The translations under genes were made by a program, and so were the position numbers. Under the pieces are notes generated by a model. The model searched no databases and had not been told where the DNA came from. It saw only the letters and a program-made list of their open reading frames with translations. This document shows positions 8,722 through 16,335 of a stretch of 18,391 bases of DNA, piece after piece. This DNA comes from Candidatus Cryptobacteroides faecihippi (GTDB lineage Bacteria > Bacteroidota > Bacteroidia > Bacteroidales > UBA932). Position 1 is the stretch's first letter. Each line of letters opens with the position of its first letter. The stretch covers positions 1 through 18,391 of the forward strand of contig JAGHSC010000134.1 in assembly GCA_018066065.1 (NCBI GenBank), written 5' to 3'.

Positions 8722-8729
8722 CAAATATA
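8722..8729 (-). promoter_or_regulatory. -7 promoter box of the DPP IV gene
   Basis: Minus strand TATATTTG, about 30 bases before the ATG at 8692. It lies just past the stop of the upstream helicase gene, so the peptidase has its own promoter. ATTTGAT (8740-8746, within the helicase coding end) is spaced exactly as before the GH2 gene. Confidence 0.65.
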
Positions 8730-8733
8730 GTAA

Positions 8734-10218
8734 TCATGAATCAAATGACTCGTCCCTGAAGTTGACCAGATAGACTTTTTCCACGGCACGAGTCATTGCA
8801 GTGTAGAGCCACTTGAGATCATCCACCGTGAGTTCATCCTGCCAGAATGGGTTGTCGATGAAGACACAGCTCCACTGGCCGCCCTGACTCTTGTGACAGG
8901 TGATCGCATTGGCGTACTTCAGCTGGAGAGCGTTGTAGAAAGGATCCTCCCGCACAGCCTCGTAGCGCTTCTTCTTGGTCTTTAGGTCCGAGTAGTCGGC
9001 ATCGACTCCCTGATAGAGCTGATTCTGCTGCTCGTATGTCAGTGAAGCGGCCTCGGATTCGAGGGTATCAAGGCAGACCTTGGCAACAAACTCAGCATCA
9101 TCGTAGTCCGGGAAACACAACCGGGCATCGGCGAAATGAAGTCCATACCTATCCTCGAAGTTTCTGATCGAGACAAGCTTGGCGATGTCTCCATTGGCGA
9201 TGTAGTCCATTCCCTGGACATCCTTCACGAACTGGTAGCAGTTCTTCACGATCATCAGCTTCTCTCCCTTGACGAGCTTGTCCTCATCAAAGAAGACCTG
9301 TGCCCGGATGCCGGCGTTGTACCTGTTTGCCCTCTTGTTGGAACGGCAGAGCACGACAGCGTCATCCTTCGAGAAGTCATTGTAATAAGCTTGGTTGAGA
9401 GACTCGATGAGTTCCCCTCCTGAAATCCTGACAACATCGTCGAATCCATCCGTCCTGAGCCCAAGCTGATCGATTGTGAAAAGTTCATCCCCGTAAGGAT
9501 CCGAGGTGATCAATTCCCTCAGCCGTGTGGCATTGTAGAGAATCCCTGACTCTTTCTGCTGTCTCACCACGTCGGACAGAGTACACCAGACCACTCCTCC
9601 GAAGGAAGACATGTATTCCTCAGTAAGCGCCGGGGAGGCCGCAAGGCCGACAGGCGGAAGCTGGGCTGAGTCTCCGATGAGTATCAGCCTGCAGTCATGG
9701 CCGTTTCTGACAAACTGGACAAGGTCCTTCAGCAGGTCTCCAGTCCCAAATTTCGCAGTCCCCTGGCCCTGGCCGTCATCGATCCCGATCAACGAGACCT
9801 CATCGACGATGAAGAGTTTGTGGGCCATCTTGTTGGGCGCAAGGCTGAACTGGCCAAAGCCGTCCTCACCGACCGATTTCTGCCGGTAGATTGTCTTGTG
9901 GATGGTCCTGGCAGGCTTCCCCGAATAGAGAGAAAGCACCTTGGCCGCACGTCCGGTCGGCGCCATCAGGAAGCAGATCTCTTCCTTCTCATCAGGCTTT
10001 TCAGGATTCGGTACCGGGCGAAGCTCATCAAGGGCATTTATCACGGCTGAGATGGCCGTGGTCTTTCCCGTACCTGCATAGCCATTGACCACCAGAATGT
10101 CGGAATCATCACTCACGACAAAGTCAGCCACGGCCCTGAAAAGTCCATCCTGGTCGGATGTCCTTTCATACGGGAAGAATCTCCCGAACAGATCGTAGAA
10201 GAAACCACTCCTGCCCAT
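8734..10218 (-). CDS. RecD-like ATP-dependent DNA helicase (superfamily 1)
   Basis: A 494-residue helicase with the SF1 motif set: Walker A GYAGTGKTT (46-54), motif Ia APTGRAAKVLS (86-96), Walker B IVDE (137-140), motif III GDSAQLPPVG (182-191), the motif V region ITCHKSQG (439-446) and motif VI TAMTRA (473-478). The C-terminal part fits the UvrD_C_2 fold. It is a short, stand-alone RecD/Dda-like protein without the long N-terminal region of RecD2, a type common in Bacteroidetes and annotated as AAA ATPase or exodeoxyribonuclease V alpha. It probably unwinds DNA 5' to 3' in repair or recombination; no RecB/RecC genes are nearby. It starts 14 bases after trkH ends, so it probably shares that transcript. 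Confidence 0.88.
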   Translation of the reverse strand: MGRSGFFYDLFGRFFPYERTSDQDGLFRAVADFVVSDDSDILVVNGYAGTGKTTAISAVINALDELRPVPNPEKPDEKEEICFLMAPTGRAAKVLSLYSGKPARTIHKTIYRQKSVGEDGFGQFSLAPNKMAHKLFIVDEVSLIGIDDGQGQGTAKFGTGDLLKDLVQFVRNGHDCRLILIGDSAQLPPVGLAASPALTEEYMSSFGGVVWCTLSDVVRQQKESGILYNATRLRELITSDPYGDELFTIDQLGLRTDGFDDVVRISGGELIESLNQAYYNDFSKDDAVVLCRSNKRANRYNAGIRAQVFFDEDKLVKGEKLMIVKNCYQFVKDVQGMDYIANGDIAKLVSIRNFEDRYGLHFADARLCFPDYDDAEFVAKVCLDTLESEAASLTYEQQNQLYQGVDADYSDLKTKKKRYEAVREDPFYNALQLKYANAITCHKSQGGQWSCVFIDNPFWQDELTVDDLKWLYTAMTRAVEKVYLVNFRDESFDS

Positions 10219-10232
10219 CCTGTCCCCTCCGG

Positions 10233-11687
10233 CTATTTTGTCTTGCGGCTGAAAAGCATGATCATGACAGCAAAGATCGGATAGATCTCAACCCTTCCAA
10301 GAAACATGTCGATCGTGTACATGACCTTGACTCCGGCAGGTTCCATGGAATAGCTGCCATAGGTTCCCAAGTCAAAGATCGATGGTCCCACATTGGTGAG
10401 GCACGACAGAGTGCCGTAGAAGGCATGTCCGCTGTCGCTTTCCATCAGGAGATTGATGACGACGGAAAGGAGGAAGACAAGCAGGAACAAAGAAGTGTAG
10501 AGAATGTGCGGCATCAGTTCATCCTGCTTGATGACTCTTCTGTTGATGCGGACTTCGCTGATGGAAGTCGGATGCATGACATTCTTGAGCCTGTACTGTA
10601 TTTCCTTGACCAAGAGGACAACTCTGTCAATCTTGATTCCGCCGCTGGTCGAACCAGCCATTCCGCATCACAGGCCCACAAACAGGAGGAGAGATGCAGA
10701 AAGCATCGGCCACTGGCTGTTGTCGGCTATTCCGAACCCGGTCGTGCTGGCATAGCTGAGCACATGGAAAGTTCCATTGAGGAACGACTCTCCCCAGCCC
10801 TGCTCGATCCCATTGGCCTTGAGCGAGACGCTGACAAGGACGCTGGCGACCGTGAGCAGTGCGACATAGCACTTGAATATTTCGTTCTTCAGAGGCTTCA
10901 GCGAGCGGGTGATGAACACCATGAAGACCATTCCGAAATGAATGGATGAGACGAGCATGAAGAACATCGTGACAAAGTCGATGGCCACGGAATCAAAGGC
11001 TCCGATGGACAGGTTCTTCGTGCTGAAGCCGCCTGTGGCAGTCACACTCATTGCGTGGTTGACGGCATCGAACGGGCCCATGCCTGCAATCAGGTAGCAG
11101 AGGAAGGACAGCGCCATCATCGCGAAATACACGATTGTGAATATGCTGACCGTCTTGTTCGTCCTGGAACGGTACTCGTACTTGGAAAGGGATGAGAGCT
11201 CCATGTTGGTGAGACGGAGCCTCATCTGGGATGAGTTCGGGATGATCAGAAGCAGGAAGACCACGACTCCCAAGCCTCCGATGAAGTGAGTGGAGGACCT
11301 CCAGAACAAGAGACTGTCAGGAAGGGCCTCGACATCGTCCAGGATGGTGGCTCCAGTCGCAGTGAAACCCGAGACACTCTCAAACCATGCGTTCACAATC
11401 GTGAACGGACCACCCCAGAGCGCATACGGCAGCATTCCGAAGAGGAAAGACAGAAGCCATGACAGGACGATGATCATGTACCCATCCTGCATCGAGATCT
11501 CAGAATGCTTGCGCACGAAGATGAATGGGAAGATGCCGGCGATGAAAGTGATCGTGAAGCTGATCATCAGGGCCGCCAGTGCGCTGTCGTTGCCGTTCCC
11601 GATGGAGACAAGTATCGAGAAGAACATGAAGAGCGCACTGACAAGCAGCGCGTAACCGATGTTCCTGGCTATGACTTGAACCTTCAT
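10233..11687 (-). pseudogene. trkH: TrkH potassium transporter subunit, interrupted by an in-frame TGA
   Basis: The full frame would encode about 484 residues, the normal TrkH length. It carries all four pore-loop signatures: SGFTATGATIL (106-116), TATGGFST (216-223), STTGFG (314-319) and AGSTSGGIK shortly after codon 340. Codon 340 is TGA (10668-10670). The frame resumes without a shift (CGMAGSTSGGIK), so this is a single nonsense codon, not an indel. It falls in the last repeat, just before the fourth selectivity filter, so a 339-residue product would lack an essential part of the pore. An ATG at 10661 could restart a 142-residue remainder. TrkH normally forms a K+ channel-like transporter with TrkA; no trkA is visible. 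It lies between the HAMP-domain gene (20-base gap) and the helicase (14-base gap). A sequencing or assembly error is possible. Confidence 0.85.
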
Positions 11688-11707
11688 CTGGAAGTGAATG
11701 CTTGATG

Positions 11708-12553
11708 TTACTTGCTGTCCTTCTGCTGCCTGATCCTGGCCTTCATGTCTGACACTCTCTTCCTGAGCTGCTGGTTCTCGACGGTAAGCTGAAGGATGCC
11801 ATCATTCAGCTCCGACAGTTCATCGTCACCGTCGAAGGTGTAGGAATAAGGCTTGCCGTAGGACCTGTAGTTGCTCAGGCCCGAAAGCATCTTGTAGATA
11901 GGGTTGACATACAAAGTCAGCAGGAAGAAGAGAAGCATGAGGACCAGGAGGAGCCCGACTCCGACGGCGACCGCTCCCGGGATGATGCTCCTGTAGAATC
12001 CCCTCTCGAAGGTTGCCGAATACTTCTTCAGGTCCTCATAGACAGCGACATTGAGGACATCGATGTAGGAATTCAGTCTCTTGAACCTTGGCTGAAGCCT
12101 TTCGAAGTACCATGTCCTGGTGTCGATGAAATCGGACTTGAGGACATCCTCGAGCTCGAGGGAAGTCAGCATGTAGGCCGAATAGGCATAGACAACGGAG
12201 TCTGTCAGAGGCTGCATCTTGGCATTGATGAGCGACTGCTTGAGCGAGTCGCACTGTCCCATGAACTCTTCCTGATGGAAATCCGGGAGAGTGGACACGG
12301 ACTCGTCACCGATGACGGTCAGGAGGTCAAGGTTGTACCTGCTGCTGACCTCGGACAGTTTCTGTGCGGCATTGATGCTCCTGACATTGTCCGCGATGAG
12401 GTCAGACACATAGCTGCTCATGCGCTTGTACTCCAGGATGGATATCACGCTGGAGACCAGGAGGATGACAACGATTGCAGAGAGGCTCAGAGTGAGCTTC
12501 GCCCTCATCGACAGCTTCATTTCAGCTAACATTCCCTTGAGATTCCGTTCCAT
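11708..12553 (-). CDS. membrane protein with four-helix-bundle sensor region and HAMP-like segment, no output domain
   Basis: I chose the ATG at 12553 (281 residues) because it follows the promoter box by the usual distance; the longer frame runs through that box. TM1 is at about 20-40 and TM2 at about 191-215. Between them is a mostly helical 150-residue periplasmic region, like the four-helix-bundle sensor domains of chemoreceptors. After TM2 there is a HAMP-like stretch (NPIYKM at 217-222, then DDELSELNDGI at about 243-253) and a short coiled coil ending in a basic tail. There is no kinase, receptor signalling or cyclase domain, so the signal output is unknown. It is first in a probable operon with trkH and the helicase. 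The topology is confident; the function is not. Confidence 0.7.
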   Translation of the reverse strand: MERNLKGMLAEMKLSMRAKLTLSLSAIVVILLVSSVISILEYKRMSSYVSDLIADNVRSINAAQKLSEVSSRYNLDLLTVIGDESVSTLPDFHQEEFMGQCDSLKQSLINAKMQPLTDSVVYAYSAYMLTSLELEDVLKSDFIDTRTWYFERLQPRFKRLNSYIDVLNVAVYEDLKKYSATFERGFYRSIIPGAVAVGVGLLLVLMLLFFLLTLYVNPIYKMLSGLSNYRSYGKPYSYTFDGDDELSELNDGILQLTVENQQLRKRVSDMKARIRQQKDSK

Positions 12554-12576
12554 CCTTACGAGTGTTTTCGAAGAGA

Positions 12577-12584
12577 CAAATATA
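12577..12584 (-). promoter_or_regulatory. -7 promoter box of the HAMP-trkH-helicase operon
   Basis: Minus strand TATATTTG, 24 bases before the ATG at 12553. It lies back to back with the rmuC box, 12 bases away, so RNA polymerase probably cannot hold both promoters at once. Confidence 0.62.
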
Positions 12585-12596
12585 AGAAAAAAACAG

Positions 12597-12604
12597 TATC
12601 TTTG
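12597..12604 (+). promoter_or_regulatory. -7 promoter box of rmuC
   Basis: TATCTTTG, with the rmuC ATG 18 bases further on. Its last bases are part of the palindrome TTTGGCCAAA (12601-12610), which would cover the expected transcription start. Confidence 0.62.
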
Positions 12605-12610
12605 GCCAAA
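12601..12610. repeat. 10-bp palindrome overlapping the rmuC promoter
   Basis: TTTGGCCAAA is a perfect palindrome covering the end of the -7 box and the likely start of transcription. That is a position where a repressor could act, but no second copy is seen. Confidence 0.35.
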
Positions 12611-12622
12611 CAGCCATCTCCT

Positions 12623-14017
12623 ATGGGACAAACAGTGGATTACTTCAGCCTATTCATCGCTGCAGCGTCAGTCGCCGCAGTCGCAATCATCGCATTGATC
12701 GCCGCCATCATCAAGTTCACCTCGGACAGGAAGAAGCTCATCACCTCGTACGAAGACGAGAAGGATGACCTGCAGGAGAGGCTGATGGATGTCACCAGCA
12801 GGAAAGCATCGCTCGAGAGCTCCCTCGCCGCGCGTGATGAATATGAGGAAAAGCTGCGCGCATCCCAGGAATCAGCATTGAAGGCCCAGGGAGAGCAGCA
12901 CGCAAAGGACCTCGAGAGCATGAAGGATGCCTTCAAGGCGCTCTCTGCCGAGAACAGCAGCAGCTTCAGGAAGCAGAGCACAGAATCCATCTCGGAGCTT
13001 CTGAAGCCGATCCAGGAAAAGTTCTCCGAGTTCGACAGGACAGTGCGCGAGACGCAGAAGGAAAGCGCCGCCCAGAGCGCAGCGATGAAGGAGAACATCG
13101 AAAATGTCATGAAGCATTCCCAGGCAGTCGGAGACGAGGCCAGGAACCTGGCAAACGCGCTGACTGGATATTCAAAGGTCCAGGGAGACTTCGGAGAGAT
13201 GCTGCTGACGGATGTGCTGAAGAACGCCGGCCTGGTGGAAGGCATCCACTTCTTCACCCAGGGAGTGATGACGGACAGCGCCGGGCATGAGATCAAGAGC
13301 GAGAGCGGGCGCACGCTGATTCCGGACGTGATGGTCTACTACCCTGACGACACGACCGTGATCGTCGATTCGAAGGTCAGCCTCAACGCCTACAAGGAGT
13401 ACATCAACAGCGAGTCTGTCGAGGACCGCGTCAGGTTCGCCAAGGCCCATGTGGAAAGCGTCAGGAAGCATGTGGACGAGCTGAAGACGAAGGACTACGC
13501 TTCCTACCTCCCGGACGGAAGGCGCAAGGTGAAGGACAACATCATGTTCATCCCGATCGAGGGAGCCTTCAGGCTCATGCTCGAGGAGGATCCGATGCTG
13601 TGGCAGGTCGCCAAGGACAACAACGTGCTGATCGTAAGCCAGATGACCCTCATCATCGTGCTGAACATGATCCAGATGGCGTGGAAGCAGGCCAACCAGG
13701 AGAAGAACATCGCCGAAGTCTACAAGACCGCGGAGGAACTGATGAGCCAGCTGAGCGCGTGGATGGACAACTATTCCAGCCTTGGAGAGATGCTCAGGAA
13801 GGCCAGCAAGGCCTACGATGAGTCCACGAAGAAGCTGGTGGACTCCAACCAGAGCGTCGTGAAGAAGATCCAGAAGCTTGAGAAGCTGGGGCTTTCCCCA
13901 AAGAGATCCAAGGCGAAGATAAAGACAACCGGAAGGATTGCCGGTCCTGAATCAATAATCCCCCAGGCACTTCTGCCTGAGGGATCATCAGATGAATCCA
14001 TGTCGGAGGAAGCTTAG
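12623..14017 (+). CDS. rmuC: DNA recombination protein RmuC
   Basis: A 464-residue RmuC-family protein, linked in E. coli to limiting DNA inversion and recombination, with a nuclease-like fold. An N-terminal membrane helix (about 8-31) is followed by a long coiled coil (about 35-150) and the RmuC domain (about 175-400). The domain has QGDFGEMLLTDVLKNAGL (187-204) and IVDSKVSLNAYKEYI (247-261), in which Asp249 and Lys251 fit the conserved D-x-K core. The basic, low-complexity tail (from about 415) is variable in the family. I chose the ATG at 12623; the TTG at 12602 lies inside the promoter box. The last 4 bases overlap the end of the convergent DUF1080 gene, and a strong hairpin lies in the 3' coding end. 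Confidence 0.93.
   Translation: MGQTVDYFSLFIAAASVAAVAIIALIAAIIKFTSDRKKLITSYEDEKDDLQERLMDVTSRKASLESSLAARDEYEEKLRASQESALKAQGEQHAKDLESMKDAFKALSAENSSSFRKQSTESISELLKPIQEKFSEFDRTVRETQKESAAQSAAMKENIENVMKHSQAVGDEARNLANALTGYSKVQGDFGEMLLTDVLKNAGLVEGIHFFTQGVMTDSAGHEIKSESGRTLIPDVMVYYPDDTTVIVDSKVSLNAYKEYINSESVEDRVRFAKAHVESVRKHVDELKTKDYASYLPDGRRKVKDNIMFIPIEGAFRLMLEEDPMLWQVAKDNNVLIVSQMTLIIVLNMIQMAWKQANQEKNIAEVYKTAEELMSQLSAWMDNYSSLGEMLRKASKAYDESTKKLVDSNQSVVKKIQKLEKLGLSPKRSKAKIKTTGRIAGPESIIPQALLPEGSSDESMSEEA
13958..13985 (-). terminator. hairpin, probable terminator for the DUF1080 operon, inside rmuC
   Basis: ATCCC and CAGGCA pair with TGCCTG and GGGAT around a CTTC loop: 11 base pairs with one internal C/A mismatch. 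On the minus strand it begins 28 bases after the DUF1080 stop and is followed by ATTATTGATT, only weakly T-rich. On the plus strand nothing T-rich follows before the rmuC stop. It therefore fits best as the end of the minus-strand transcript, encoded within rmuC. Confidence 0.45.
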
Positions 14018-14808
14018 AGCTCCTTGATCATGACATTCCTGTAGGAGACATGGTCTCCGTGCTCCTGAAGCAGGATGTGTCCTGTCTCATGGTTTCCGAA
14101 GTTCTCCCAATTCCTGTACTTGCTGTAAGCCACAAGAGCGTTGAACATCTGAGTGTTGCGATCATATTCAACGACCTTGACGCCATTGAGCCAGTGCTCC
14201 ACATGGTTGCCCTGGACCTTGACCCATGCCGTGTTCCAGCCGTACTTGTCGACAGGGACATTCTCCTTGTCGGCAGTGATGAGGTCGTAGAGGGAGGCAA
14301 GGGTGCGGTTGCCGTTGACACCAAGCTTGGCATCAGGATGAAGCTCATCGTCGAGGACCTGGAACTCACATCCGATCGCAGAAGCGTCGGAGACAGTGTA
14401 GAGATCTGGACGGACAAAGTACTTGATGCCGCTGTTGGCGCCTGGAGTCAGCATGAAATCAACTGACAGCCAGAAGTTTCCGTACTGCTTGATGGTGACG
14501 ATGTCGCCACCTCTGACCGACTCGGCACCACCTTCGGCGCAGACCTGAAGGGTCCCGTCGGCGATGGTCCAGCCTTCCTCAGGGAAGCTCTCTCCCCTGG
14601 CGCTCTTCCATCCTTCAGTGGTCTTTCCGTCGAAAAGGAGCACCCAACCATCCTTGGCCATGCTTTCAGGGAGGACATTAGGCTCGGAACAGGCCTCGAA
14701 GAAAGGCTCTTCTGCCTGAGTGGATGCTTCCTTGCAGCAGTTGCAGCCAGTGAGACATGCTGCCATCAGGAATGCCGATGACGCAAGTGCAAGATAACTC
14801 TTCTTCAT
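14014..14808 (-). CDS. DUF1080 (3-keto-disaccharide hydrolase family) lipoprotein
   Basis: A 264-residue lipoprotein: the signal peptide ends in the lipobox LTGC (19-22), so Cys22 would be lipidated and the protein held facing the periplasm. The rest is one DUF1080 domain, from WVLLFDGKTTEGW (55-67) through GGDIVTIKQYGNFWLSVDF (about 100-118), NSGIKYFV (125-132) and GCEFQVLDDELHPDAK (146-161), to the typical ending ILLQEHGDHVSYRNVMIKEL. DUF1080 proteins in Bacteroides have been shown to cleave 3-keto-glycosides. The gene lies 18 bases after the Gfo/Idh/MocA oxidoreductase gene, which would supply such 3-keto substrates; the pairing is therefore functionally meaningful (inference). Cysteines 24 and 25 directly after the lipidated residue are unusual. 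It overlaps rmuC by 4 bases at the 3' end. Confidence 0.88.
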   Translation of the reverse strand: MKKSYLALASSAFLMAACLTGCNCCKEASTQAEEPFFEACSEPNVLPESMAKDGWVLLFDGKTTEGWKSARGESFPEEGWTIADGTLQVCAEGGAESVRGGDIVTIKQYGNFWLSVDFMLTPGANSGIKYFVRPDLYTVSDASAIGCEFQVLDDELHPDAKLGVNGNRTLASLYDLITADKENVPVDKYGWNTAWVKVQGNHVEHWLNGVKVVEYDRNTQMFNALVAYSKYRNWENFGNHETGHILLQEHGDHVSYRNVMIKEL

Positions 14809-14826
14809 GATACAGGTATGATTGTA

Positions 14827-16257
14827 CTAAAGAACATAATAGTCTTCCCAACCCTTGCGAGGAGGCATTCCGGTGAGGAGTGCATTTGCGAATGGGTTGT
14901 CGATGATCTCGCCTGTTGCGCGGTCGAACTTGAAAGTGGTGTTGAGCCTCTGGGCGATGACACCGAGATTCATTACCTGGCACATCACAGCTGACTTCTC
15001 GAACGGAGAGTGCGGCTTCTCGATTCCAAGGATGGAATTGAAGAAGTTGATGTAGTGATTGTAGTGGTAATCCTCAGGAACGCCTGGAAGCTTGCCTGCG
15101 GCCTCCATCTCCTTGTGCAGTTCCTCAGGGATGATCTGAAGGGTTGCAGAATGCGATCCGCCCTTGAATATGAGGTCGTTCGAGTAGATTACCTTTCCAG
15201 GATTGAGCTTGGTAGGGACGTACGCCTGACCGTTGACGGTAGGAACATCCGAAGCCTCGCTCTTGCCGTAGCCGATAGGAAGCTCAGGGAAGTTCGTCAC
15301 ACCATCATACCAGTTCATCGTACAGGCAGGCTTGTTGCCCCTGCGAGGGAACTTGAACTGGATCGTGGAAGCCATAGGAAAGAAATAGTCATTGTGCCCG
15401 TCAGCCTTGAGCATGCCAACCTCTGTAGGGAGGCCGAGCTCGAGGAACTCGTGGCAAGTGTCGAAAAGATGCGCACCCCAGTCACCGAGAGCACCCATTC
15501 CGAAATCATACCAGCAGCGCCAGTTACCCTCATCGAACTTGGTGCTGTAGTCATGGTAGGCTGCCTGCATGAGCCAGGTGTCCCACTCCATTGTCTCAGG
15601 CATAGGGTCTGCCTCAGGGAACTTGGCGATGTTGACATCATAGCCATGCCAGCGGCGGCCACCGTTCATGTGTGCGTCGATCTTGTAGACGTCCTTGATG
15701 ATACCAGCCTCGACCCAAGCCTTGAACTGGAAGTAGTTCTTGCCTGAATGACCCTGGTTACCCATCTGGGTGATCACCTCAGGATGAGCCTTTGCGGCAT
15801 CGATGAGGAGCTGGTTCTCGTGGAAGGTACGTGTGAGAGGCTTCTCGCAGTAGACATGCTTTCCTTCCTTGATGGCTCTCATGGCAATCGGGAAATGAGA
15901 GAAGTCTGGAGTAGCGACAAGAACTGCCTCGATCTCGTTCGCCATCTCGTCGAACATCTTGCGGAAATCCTTGTACTGCTTTGCATCAGGGAACATGCCC
16001 ATCACCTCCTGGGTGTGCTTTGCGCCCATGTTGACATCGCAGAGTGCAACGACATTTGCCATGCCGGTCTTTGCGACTTCCTTGGCATTTTCATTACCAC
16101 GATGTCCGATACCGACGATGGCAAGATTTATCTTGCGGTTTGCGCCTGCCGTTTCCTTGCGTACCTTTGCCGAAGCCGTAAAAGCACCGACTGGGTCCAC
16201 TGCCAATGCAGCAGCAGACAGACCAGCGGTCTTGAGGAAATCTCTTCTGTTGATCAT
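14827..16257 (-). CDS. Tat-exported Gfo/Idh/MocA family oxidoreductase
   Basis: A 476-residue NAD(P)-dependent sugar oxidoreductase. The N-terminus (MINRRDFLKTAGLSAAALAV) is a twin-arginine signal, so the protein should be folded with its cofactor and then exported. The Rossmann domain has LAIVGIGHRGNEN (45-57). HVYCEKPLT (134-142) contains the conserved Glu-Lys-Pro, with Lys139, and GDWGAHLFD (258-266) carries His263, expected at the active site. The large C-terminal domain is typical of the exported, 420-480-residue members. Together with the DUF1080 lipoprotein 18 bases downstream, it probably oxidises glycosides at C3 so that the partner can cleave them. The substrate is unknown. It is first in its operon, with a good -33/-7 promoter. 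Confidence 0.92.
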   Translation of the reverse strand: MINRRDFLKTAGLSAAALAVDPVGAFTASAKVRKETAGANRKINLAIVGIGHRGNENAKEVAKTGMANVVALCDVNMGAKHTQEVMGMFPDAKQYKDFRKMFDEMANEIEAVLVATPDFSHFPIAMRAIKEGKHVYCEKPLTRTFHENQLLIDAAKAHPEVITQMGNQGHSGKNYFQFKAWVEAGIIKDVYKIDAHMNGGRRWHGYDVNIAKFPEADPMPETMEWDTWLMQAAYHDYSTKFDEGNWRCWYDFGMGALGDWGAHLFDTCHEFLELGLPTEVGMLKADGHNDYFFPMASTIQFKFPRRGNKPACTMNWYDGVTNFPELPIGYGKSEASDVPTVNGQAYVPTKLNPGKVIYSNDLIFKGGSHSATLQIIPEELHKEMEAAGKLPGVPEDYHYNHYINFFNSILGIEKPHSPFEKSAVMCQVMNLGVIAQRLNTTFKFDRATGEIIDNPFANALLTGMPPRKGWEDYYVL

Positions 16258-16300
16258 ATTCGTTCGTTATTTGATTAGTGTCATAAATGTGTATCGTCTC

Positions 16301-16331
16301 CAAATATAGGGAAAAAAACGCAAAAGGCAAA
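16301..16331 (-). promoter_or_regulatory. -33/-7 promoter of the oxidoreductase-DUF1080 operon
   Basis: The -7 box is TATATTTG (16301-16308, minus strand), and TTTG at 16328-16331 sits exactly 19 bases upstream, matching the Bacteroides -33/-7 pattern. A second TTTG (16321-16324) is 12 bases upstream. The predicted leader is about 40 bases. This is the best promoter match in the window. Confidence 0.75.
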
Positions 16332-16335
16332 CCGG

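Noticed and set aside
10644..10670. TGA in trkH as a selenocysteine codon with a downstream SECIS hairpin
   Set aside because: The 3-base loop does not look like a bacterial SECIS loop, TrkH is not a known selenoprotein family, and the stem follows from the codons for the conserved AGSTSGG filter. Kept only as an item to check under the trkH finding.
10158..10949. Plus-strand open frame of 263 codons across the trkH break
   Set aside because: The composition is charged and low in hydrophobic order, no domain is seen, and the opposite strand encodes TrkH and helicase motifs. Not a replacement gene.
12602..12622. TTG at 12602 as the start of rmuC
   Set aside because: It lies inside the -7 promoter box, so it could not be on the transcript; the ATG at 12623 is used.
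12640..13314. Minus-strand open frame of 224 codons inside rmuC
   Set aside because: It is very serine-rich, as expected from reading the antisense of a coiled-coil gene; rmuC itself is well supported.
15010..16278. Two adjoining plus-strand frames (15010-15747 and 15748-16278) opposite the oxidoreductase
   Set aside because: Both are antisense to a strongly conserved Gfo/Idh/MocA gene with a Tat signal and promoter, and neither shows a domain.
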